The notes beneath the pieces were generated by a model. It was not told the origin of the DNA. It saw nothing but the letters and a program-made list of their open reading frames with translations, and did no database searches. The position numbers and the translations under genes are program-made. Source: Hyphomicrobiaceae bacterium (GTDB lineage: Bacteria; Pseudomonadota; Alphaproteobacteria; Rhizobiales; Hyphomicrobiaceae). From it: a DNA stretch of 64,000 nucleotides. Below are positions 58,118 to 64,000 of the stretch, in pieces. The stretch is taken from positions 124,001 to 188,000 of the forward strand of contig JAWKWE010000006.1 in assembly GCA_041397645.1 (NCBI GenBank), given 5' to 3'. Within the stretch, counting starts at the first letter, position 1; every line of letters starts with the position of its first letter.

Positions 58118-58152
58118 ATTCGCTCTCACGACGTCGCGTATTGTTTGGACAA

Positions 58153-58188
58153 TGCAAGCCGGGCCTAAAGCCCGGCTTGTTCCTTTTT
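58153..58188. terminator. Terminator after rne
   Basis: CAAGCCGGGC-CTAAA-GCCCGGCTTG followed by TTCCTTTTT on the plus strand. The same hairpin can serve the convergent aminotransferase gene. Confidence 0.88.
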
Positions 58189-58209
58189 CGCCCCATATTC
58201 AAGGCAGAC

Positions 58210-59388
58210 CTAAGGGCCGCGCCACGCCCGCAGACGCTTGGCCCCCTCGGCAATGGATTGCGTTGTTCCCGCATACGAGAAGCGCAGGAAATGATGACCG
58301 CGTTCGGCATCGAAATCGAGCCCAGGCGTCACCGCGACCCCGGCTTCATCAAGGATCCGGCGAGCGAGGCCCATACTGTCGTCAGTGAGCGCGCTCACAT
58401 CGGCATAGAGGTAGAATGCACCATCGGCGGGCGCGAAGGTCGTAAAACCAGCGCGCGGGAGCTCATTGAGAAGCAGCTCGCGGTTGGCCGCATAGACGGC
58501 TCGGTTGCGCTCCAGTTCATCTAAGGCGTCGAATGCGCCGATGGCTGCGATTTGCGACACCGCAGGCGCCGCGATGAACAAGTTCTGCACGAGCGGTTCA
58601 ATGACCTTCACCAGCCGCTCTGGCACGATCATCCAGCCGACCCGCCAGCCCGTCATTGAAAAGTATTTCGAGAAGCTGTTTATCACGACGGCGTCTTGCG
58701 AGAACTGCAAGGCGGTCGCCGCCGGCTCGCCGTAGGTAAGCCCGTGATAGATCTCGTCTGAGATGAGAGGCACGCCGTGGGATCCACACCACTGCGTAAT
58801 CTCGGCAAGCCGCTGCGGTGTCAGCATCGTGCCGGTTGGGTTTGCGGGACTTGCCAGAAGCAGTCCGTCGAGATCGCCCGCCGCCTCGATCTGAGGGATT
58901 GTCGGCATCCAGCCGGTATCTGGCCCGATCTCGATCAATGCCTTTTCGCAATCGAGCGCCCGCAGGATGTGGCGATAGCAAGGATAGCCCGGCGACGTCA
59001 GCCCGACGCGCGCGCCCGCGTCGAATAAAGCCAGGAATGCCAGAACGAAAGCGCCTGACGACCCGGTTGTTACCACGACACGATCCGGCGCGATCGTCAG
59101 GCCGTACCAGCGCTTATAAAGTCGTGAGATATTCTCGCGCAATTCAGGTAGTCCCAACGCGAGCGTATAGCCGAGATTGTCACGAGAGATGCCAGAAGTT
59201 ACCGCTTCGAGTGCTGCGCGCGGAGCCGGGGTTCCGGGCTGACCCACCTCCATATGGATGATGCTGGCGCCCGTCCGTTCGCGCTCGGCCGCTGCGCGCA
59301 TGATGTCCATTACGATGAAACTCGCTATGGAGCTGCGCTTAGAGGCTTGAATTGCAAGGCTGGGCGGCACGGAAGGATCTACTTTCAC
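58210..59388 (-). CDS. Class I/II pyridoxal-phosphate aminotransferase
   Basis: 392 residues with fold type I motifs: the PLP-binding lysine in NSFSKYFSMTGWRVGW, the cofactor residues SPANPTGTML and ISDEIYHGL, and TTGSSGAFVLAF. It belongs to the aspartate/aromatic/alanine-type family; the substrate cannot be fixed from sequence. The start seems to be GTG at 59388 with GAGGACG upstream. It converges on rne with a shared terminator. Confidence 0.88.
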   Translation of the reverse strand: MKVDPSVPPSLAIQASKRSSIASFIVMDIMRAAAERERTGASIIHMEVGQPGTPAPRAALEAVTSGISRDNLGYTLALGLPELRENISRLYKRWYGLTIAPDRVVVTTGSSGAFVLAFLALFDAGARVGLTSPGYPCYRHILRALDCEKALIEIGPDTGWMPTIPQIEAAGDLDGLLLASPANPTGTMLTPQRLAEITQWCGSHGVPLISDEIYHGLTYGEPAATALQFSQDAVVINSFSKYFSMTGWRVGWMIVPERLVKVIEPLVQNLFIAAPAVSQIAAIGAFDALDELERNRAVYAANRELLLNELPRAGFTTFAPADGAFYLYADVSALTDDSMGLARRILDEAGVAVTPGLDFDAERGHHFLRFSYAGTTQSIAEGAKRLRAWRGP

Positions 59389-59609
59389 GGTTGTAACGTC
59401 CTCAAGGTCGTCTTCGACTCACACCTGGAACAATTCCACATCCTGGCCATGATTGGGCGACATTTGTTGGCGCAGCCAATGCTCCCGGTGTGGGGACTAG
59501 CCCCTGGGTAGTCCACCAGTGCCTCATTTGACCATCAGGGCGAGGCGACCTACCCTTGCGGCGATGAGTTCGAGGCTGGCAGTGCCTTGCCGCAATTAAG
59601 AGGACTTCA

Positions 59610-61019
59610 ATGCGGATGCATTGCATCTTTAGACTGGCAGCCTTGCAGCATGTCGTGATTGGCGCCGTCTGTGCGGCGATCGCGCTGGTCGGCGCGATGC
59701 CGCAACGCGCGCACGCACAGAACCTTCCGCTCATCCGCGACAGCGAGATTGAGGCTCTGCTCAACGACTATGCCCGGCCGATCTTCAAAGTTGCAGGATT
59801 GGGTAGCGCGCGCGTGCAGGTGCGTATCGTCAAAAACGATAATTTCAACGCTTTCGTGCTCGACGGCCGCAACGTGTTTGTCCACACCGGCACACTCATG
59901 CAGGCTAACACGCCCAACGAAGTGATTGGCGTGCTGGCGCACGAGACCGGCCACATCGCCGGCGGTCATATGGCCGCGTTACGTGCGCGTATTGCCAAGG
60001 ATCAAACCCGCGCCCTGCTCACGCAGATCATAGGCATCGGCGCGATGGTCGCGGGCGGCGTTGCGGGCGGCGACACTGGACGCGACGTGATGGGCGGCGG
60101 TCAGGCTGTCCTTCAAGGCGGAAACGAAGTCATCATGCGTGGAATTCTTTCCGAACGGCGCTCGCAGGAAAGCGCCGCTGACCAGGCGGGCCTGAAGTAT
60201 CTCAATGCCACCAAGCAGTCCGGCCGAGGCATGCTCATCACCTTCGAGCGCTTCCAGCAACAAGAGTACATTTCGGATCAGTACAAAGATCCATTCGTGC
60301 GAAGCCATCCGGTGGCGACCGACCGACTTGCGCGGCTGCGCCAACTTGTCGAAGCAAGCCCGTACGCAAAAGAGAAAGATCCTGCAGACTTGCAACTGCG
60401 CCATGATCTGATGCGCGCCAAGCTGGCGGGATACCTCGAGCGGCCCGACATCGTGTTCAATCGCTATCCTTCCAAGGATACCTCGCAGCCCGCGCGTTAC
60501 GCGCGCGCAATTGCAACCTATTTCCGCGGTGGCAACGGAGCGCTAGAGTCCGCGCTCAGCCAGATGGACACACTCATCCACGACCAGCCGAGCAACGGCT
60601 ATTTCTATGAGGTGAAGGGCGATCTTCTAATGCGCACCGGCAAAATGCGCGAGGCAATTCCATTCATGCGGCAGGCGCTGAAGCTTGCGCCCGACAGCCC
60701 CCTCATTCGCGTGCAGCTAGCGATTGCGTTGCAGCAAACCGAGGATGCGGCCCTCCTTAACGAAAGTGTCACGTTATTACGCAAGTCCCTGATCGACGAC
60801 CAAAATGCCCAGGCTTACAGGATGCTTGCATCCGCCTACTACAAGCAGGGTAAAGGCCCGGAGGCTGATGCCATGACTGCGCAGGCCTACTTCCTTGAAG
60901 GAAACCTCCCGCAGTCCCAGATATTTGCGAAGCGAGCGCGAAGTAAGTTGCGTACGGGCTCTCCGGAATGGATAAAGAACGACGATATCATCAACTATCG
61001 CCCGCCTGACCAGAACTAG
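59610..61019 (+). CDS. BepA/YfgC-like M48 metalloprotease with TPR repeats
   Basis: 469 residues. A signal peptide (about 10-36, ending AHAQN) precedes an M48 domain with HETGH (about 111-115) in VLAHETGHIAGGHMAALRAR, the third ligand in SERRSQESAADQAGLKYL, and tetratricopeptide-like helices toward the C terminus (YYEVKGDLLMRTGKMREAIPF-like units). BepA is a periplasmic chaperone-protease for outer-membrane proteins such as LptD. It is the second M48 gene in the window. The ribosome binding site AGAGGAC is clear. Confidence 0.92.
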   Translation: MRMHCIFRLAALQHVVIGAVCAAIALVGAMPQRAHAQNLPLIRDSEIEALLNDYARPIFKVAGLGSARVQVRIVKNDNFNAFVLDGRNVFVHTGTLMQANTPNEVIGVLAHETGHIAGGHMAALRARIAKDQTRALLTQIIGIGAMVAGGVAGGDTGRDVMGGGQAVLQGGNEVIMRGILSERRSQESAADQAGLKYLNATKQSGRGMLITFERFQQQEYISDQYKDPFVRSHPVATDRLARLRQLVEASPYAKEKDPADLQLRHDLMRAKLAGYLERPDIVFNRYPSKDTSQPARYARAIATYFRGGNGALESALSQMDTLIHDQPSNGYFYEVKGDLLMRTGKMREAIPFMRQALKLAPDSPLIRVQLAIALQQTEDAALLNESVTLLRKSLIDDQNAQAYRMLASAYYKQGKGPEADAMTAQAYFLEGNLPQSQIFAKRARSKLRTGSPEWIKNDDIINYRPPDQN

Positions 61020-61061
61020 CGTGGCTGAGACGGAAACTTAATCACCTTGCAACGGACCAGA

Positions 61062-61913
61062 ATGCCTATGTCATCGAACGAGAAGACCCAGCGCGTATCG
61101 CCATCCGCGACGAAGCGCGGATTCGGCGCACTTAAGATCGCCGGCTGCGCGGCCCTTCTGGGTGTCGGCGCCATGCTGTTTAACGTCATGTCCCGCGAGG
61201 CGATCGAGCCGGCGCGCGCTGCTGATGCTTTCAACGATGATCAGAAGGCGGCCATTGGCGCCATCGTGAAGGACTATCTGCTCAAGAACCCTGAGGTCAT
61301 CCTCGAGATCCAATCCGCGCTCGAGGCCAAGATGGAGAAGGAGCAGGCGGACAAGCTCAAGGCCTTCATGGCCGAGAACGCAAAGTCCATATATCGCAGC
61401 CCGAATGCTTCGGTCGCGGGCAATCCCGATGGCGACATTACCGTTGTCGAATTCTTCGATTACAACTGCGGCTACTGCAAACGCGGTATGCCCGAGATCA
61501 GAAAGCTGATCGAGAAAGACAACCGCGTGCGCGTCGTATTCAAGGAGCTGCCCATTCTCTCGAAGGGCTCCGACGAGGCCGCCCACGCTGCTCTCGCCGC
61601 CAAGCGCCAGGGCAAGTACTGGGAGTTCCACCAAGCGATGCTGTCCAACAAGGGACAGGCAAACGAGGCCTCAGCCCTCAAGGTTGCTCAGTCGCTCGGC
61701 CTCGACATGGATAAATTCAAGGCTGACATGGCCAGCAAGGAAGTGGCCGACGAGGTCGATCAGATGAAGGCGTTGGCCCGGAAGATGGGCATCTCCGGCA
61801 CGCCGCACTTCCTTGTCGGCGACAAGTCGATCCCCGGCGCACCTGAGGATCTACACACCCAGCTGGAAAGCCTCGTGGCCGATTTCCGCAAGTCAGGCTG
61901 CGGCTATTGCTGA
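61062..61913 (+). CDS. DsbA-family thiol:disulfide oxidoreductase with ScsC-like N domain
   Basis: 283 residues. One N-terminal membrane/signal segment (about 21-45) is followed by a charged helical region (DDQKAAIGAIVKDYLLKNPE, KMEKEQADKLKAFMAEN) resembling the ScsC N-terminal oligomerisation domain, then a thioredoxin fold with active-site CGYC in DYNCGYCKRGMPE (about 134-138) and the cis-proline in GISGTPHFLVG. The last four residues are again CGYC. An upstream TTG at 61047 and an ATG at 61068 are alternative starts. It follows the BepA-like gene by 42 bases. Confidence 0.88.
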   Translation: MPMSSNEKTQRVSPSATKRGFGALKIAGCAALLGVGAMLFNVMSREAIEPARAADAFNDDQKAAIGAIVKDYLLKNPEVILEIQSALEAKMEKEQADKLKAFMAENAKSIYRSPNASVAGNPDGDITVVEFFDYNCGYCKRGMPEIRKLIEKDNRVRVVFKELPILSKGSDEAAHAALAAKRQGKYWEFHQAMLSNKGQANEASALKVAQSLGLDMDKFKADMASKEVADEVDQMKALARKMGISGTPHFLVGDKSIPGAPEDLHTQLESLVADFRKSGCGYC

Positions 61914-61966
61914 CGGCAGGCGCTTCGCCCGCAAGGCCGAGCTAAAAAATCACCGCATATTCAAGG

Positions 61967-61992
61967 TGTTGAGGAGCTGAAACTCCTCAACA
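61967..61992 (+). terminator. Possible hairpin after the dsbA-like gene
   Basis: TGTTGAGGAG (61967-61976) pairs with CTCCTCAACA (61983-61992), a ten-base stem with a six-base loop, 54 bases after the stop. There is no T-run, so the terminator call is tentative. Confidence 0.5.
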
Positions 61993-62133
61993 TGCTTCTG
62001 CAATGGTGCCCTTTCGCGGCTTCTTGAAAGCTGGTAGACCGCTTGTGGCGTGAAACACCCCGCACAAGTTGCGTGGGTGCACGCCTAACTACCTGAGTTC
62101 CTTATTCGCTTTCAACTGAACCCGCCCGTCGAT

Positions 62134-62586
62134 ATGGCAAAACCCATCTTTGTTCTCAACGGCCCGAACCTCAACATGCTGGGGACACGAGAGCCGGCCG
62201 TCTACGGCAGCGACACTTTGGATGACATCAAGGCGCGTTGCGTGGCGCGCGCCAAGACGCTTGGGCTGTCGGTGGATTTCCGTCAGTCGAATGCGGAAGG
62301 CGAACTGGTGGGTTGGATTCAGGAAGCGCGCACCAAGGCACAGGGCATCATCCTGAATGCGGGTGCGTACACACACACTTCGATCGCAACGCTCGACGCT
62401 CTTCAGGCGGCCGAGTTGCCGGTTGTGGAGGTGCATCTGTCCAACATTTTCCGCCGTGAAGATTTTCGCCAGCACTCGTTTGTCTCCCTGGCGGCTACCG
62501 GCGTGATTTGCGGACTGGGTGCCAGAGGTTACGAACTTGCACTGGAGGCCATGGCAGATCTCGTTAAACGCCGCACCAAGGCTTGA
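62134..62586 (+). CDS. aroQ: 3-dehydroquinate dehydratase, type II
   Basis: 150 residues. It catalyses the third step of the shikimate pathway. The family start IFVLNGPNLNMLGTREP, the catalytic loop EPAVYGSDTL with its tyrosine, and the substrate region ILNAGAYTHTS and EVHLSNIFRREDFRQHSF are all present. It lies immediately before accB-accC, a common order in alphaproteobacteria. Confidence 0.96.
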   Translation: MAKPIFVLNGPNLNMLGTREPAVYGSDTLDDIKARCVARAKTLGLSVDFRQSNAEGELVGWIQEARTKAQGIILNAGAYTHTSIATLDALQAAELPVVEVHLSNIFRREDFRQHSFVSLAATGVICGLGARGYELALEAMADLVKRRTKA

Positions 62587-62652
62587 CCCTCGAGACTGCG
62601 AGGCGCTCCAGCATTCGCACAACAATACGATCAGAAAAGGAAGACTGACGCG

Positions 62653-63138
62653 ATGACGGGCAAAGATCACGGCGCAAAGCCGAGCGCCGAGGGCCAGCTG
62701 ATCCGCGAGCTTGCCGAACTGCTCAACGAGACGGGTCTCACCGAGATCGAAATGGAAAAGAGTGGGCTAAAGGTCCGCGTCGCCCGCAAGATCCACGTTG
62801 CTGCGACCGTACCGATGGCGGCCCAAATGCCCGTGGCGGCTGCCCCAGCAGCGACCGCCGCCGCCCCAGCTGCTAACGCCGGCGCTGCCGATCCCGGTAA
62901 GCATCCAGGCGCCGTCAAATCGCCGATGGTTGGAACCGCTTATCGTTCGGCTGAACCTGGCGCTGCACCCTTCTGCGAAGTCGGCTCGAAGGTCTCTCAG
63001 GGCGATACGCTTCTAATCATCGAAGCGATGAAGACCATGAACCAGATCCCGGCACCGCGCTCGGGCACTGTCACCGCAATCCTGTTTGAGAATGCCCAGC
63101 CGGTCGAATACGGCGAGCCGCTTATCATCATCGAATAA
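62653..63138 (+). CDS. accB: Biotin carboxyl carrier protein of acetyl-CoA carboxylase
   Basis: 161 residues. An N-terminal helical domain (LIRELAELLNETGLTEIEME) and a flexible Ala/Pro-rich linker precede the biotinyl domain with the modified lysine in EAMKTMNQI (about 125). AAGGAAG lies just before the ATG. It is 80 bases before accC, its functional partner. Confidence 0.96.
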   Translation: MTGKDHGAKPSAEGQLIRELAELLNETGLTEIEMEKSGLKVRVARKIHVAATVPMAAQMPVAAAPAATAAAPAANAGAADPGKHPGAVKSPMVGTAYRSAEPGAAPFCEVGSKVSQGDTLLIIEAMKTMNQIPAPRSGTVTAILFENAQPVEYGEPLIIIE

Positions 63139-63218
63139 CTTGCCAACGACGTACCACTCGAAGCCGAGCCAGAAGGTGCGTGACGATTTCAAAGAGTGAC
63201 TCAGAAAGCCACCTGCAT

Positions 63219-64000
63219 ATGTTCGACAAGGTACTGATCGCCAATCGTGGAGAGATCGCGCTGCGCATTCAGCGCGCATGCAAGGAATTGGGGATAGCGA
63301 CCGTCGCGGTACATTCCACCGCCGACGCCGACGCCATGCACGTGCGACTAGCTGACGAAAGCGTCTGCATCGGTCCGCCGCCCGCAGGCGAGAGCTATCT
63401 CAACATTCCTGCCCTTGTGACCGCCTGCGAGATCACCGGCGCTGATGCGGTTCATCCCGGCTATGGCTTCCTGTCTGAGAACGCCCGCTTCGCGGAAATT
63501 CTCGAAGAGCACAAAATCACATTCATCGGACCGACCTCCGAACACATCCGCATTATGGGTGACAAGATCGAGGCAAAAGAGACCGCCAAGAAGCTCGGGA
63601 TTCCTGTTGTCCCCGGTTCAGACGGTGCAGTCACCAGCGAAGCGCAAGCGCTGAAAGTCGCCGAAAGCATGGGCTTTCCCGTGCTGATCAAGGCGGCGGC
63701 CGGCGGTGGCGGACGCGGCATGAAGGTAGCGCACTCCAAGGCCGATCTGGGCCTTGCACTCTCAACCGCGCGCATTGAGGCCAAAGCTGCCTTTAAAGAC
63801 GACGCCGTCTACATCGAGAAGTATCTACAGAAACCAAGGCATATAGAAATTCAAGTGTTTGGAGACGGCAAAGGAAACGCGGTTCATCTCGGCGAGCGTG
63901 ACTGCTCCTTGCAGCGCCGACATCAGAAAGTTCTGGAAGAAGCACCCTCGCCTGCACTCAACGCCGCTCAGCGTGCCAAAATCGGCGAAACAGTCGCCGA
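63219..64000 (+). CDS. accC: Biotin carboxylase subunit of acetyl-CoA carboxylase (partial)
   Basis: The first 260 codons, running off the right edge. The start MFDKVLIANRGEIALRIQRACKELG is exact for the family; HPGYGFLSEN, the ATP-grasp loop AAAGGGGRGMK and LGERDCSLQRRHQKVLEEAPSP follow in order. It carboxylates the biotin on AccB for fatty acid synthesis. The gene has no stop within the window. Confidence 0.97.
   Translation, partial: MFDKVLIANRGEIALRIQRACKELGIATVAVHSTADADAMHVRLADESVCIGPPPAGESYLNIPALVTACEITGADAVHPGYGFLSENARFAEILEEHKITFIGPTSEHIRIMGDKIEAKETAKKLGIPVVPGSDGAVTSEAQALKVAESMGFPVLIKAAAGGGGRGMKVAHSKADLGLALSTARIEAKAAFKDDAVYIEKYLQKPRHIEIQVFGDGKGNAVHLGERDCSLQRRHQKVLEEAPSPALNAAQRAKIGETVA

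Overview
The window looks like chromosomal core sequence from an alphaproteobacterium of the order Hyphomicrobiales, probably close to Hyphomicrobium. The case rests on gene content: a glyA/nrdR/rib/nusB/thiL block, a complex I NDUFA12 homologue, ALA synthase (HemA), a metal-site-variant HemB, PopZ-family proteins, an LdtR-type MarR regulator beside an L,D-transpeptidase, a DUF2155 protein and the amidase-PBP1a-prfB block divergent from rne. Coding density is high and GC-rich. I saw no insertion sequence, prophage, CRISPR array or rRNA.

Layout. 0-4.4 kb: ptsN (left-edge end of what is probably an rpoN/hpf/ptsN group) converges on uppP across a perfect palindromic terminator; ilvD overlaps an ExoR-like Sel1-repeat protein. 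4.9-8.3 kb: a DUF898 membrane protein overlaps an M48 metallopeptidase, then a DUF2939 protein. 8.3-17.1 kb (minus): valS, two tandem PopZ-family scaffold genes, a TolC-type outer-membrane channel and a Pcm-like methyltransferase. 17.4-17.7 kb: tRNA-Cys and tRNA-Asn. 17.8-20.2 kb: a secreted protein of unknown function with a CtrA-like box upstream, and a YcbB-type L,D-transpeptidase. 20.5-26.0 kb: thiL-nusB-ribH-ribBX-ribE-ribD-nrdR, read right to left. 26.2-27.3 kb: a divergent HxlR regulator/flavodoxin-like pair placed between nrdR and glyA. 27.4-30.2 kb: glyA and hemA, the latter with a FixK-type box. 30.6-32.8 kb: a second L,D-transpeptidase and ldtR. 33.0-39.9 kb: a 3-hydroxyisobutyryl-CoA-hydrolase-like enzyme, a split extensin-like protein, hemB, a ferric-reductase-like flavocytochrome, a cyclic-nucleotide-binding protein, DUF2155 and NDUFA12. 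39.9-44.4 kb: nrdJ (B12-dependent ribonucleotide reductase) behind a long, strongly structured leader and NrdR-box-like sites. 44.8-48.5 kb: a looser accessory stretch with a cyclopropane fatty acid synthase, a eukaryote-like sulfotransferase, a small secreted protein, a cytochrome c and a small membrane protein. 48.7-58.1 kb: prfB (with programmed frameshift), PBP1a and amidase, divergent from rne. 58.2-64 kb: an aminotransferase, a BepA-like M48 protease, a DsbA/ScsC-like oxidoreductase, aroQ, accB and the start of accC.

Themes. Many genes concern the envelope: lipid carrier recycling (uppP), PBP1a, amidase, two L,D-transpeptidases with LdtR, extensin-like D,D-peptidase fold, TolC, M48 proteases and DsbA. 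A second theme links DNA precursor supply and tetrapyrroles: nrdR and its probable target nrdJ lie 14 kb apart, and glyA, hemA and hemB are all present.

The observations most worth following up are (i) the structured nrdJ leader, where three stems each contain a G-U pair valid only on the nrdJ-sense strand; (ii) a palindromic element shared by the upstream regions of both popZ paralogues at nearly the same distance; (iii) the extensin-like domain interrupted by a long low-complexity insert; and (iv) the overlapping DUF898/M48 pair. Start codons were chosen by eye from ribosome binding sites and family lengths; residue numbers above about 100 are approximate.
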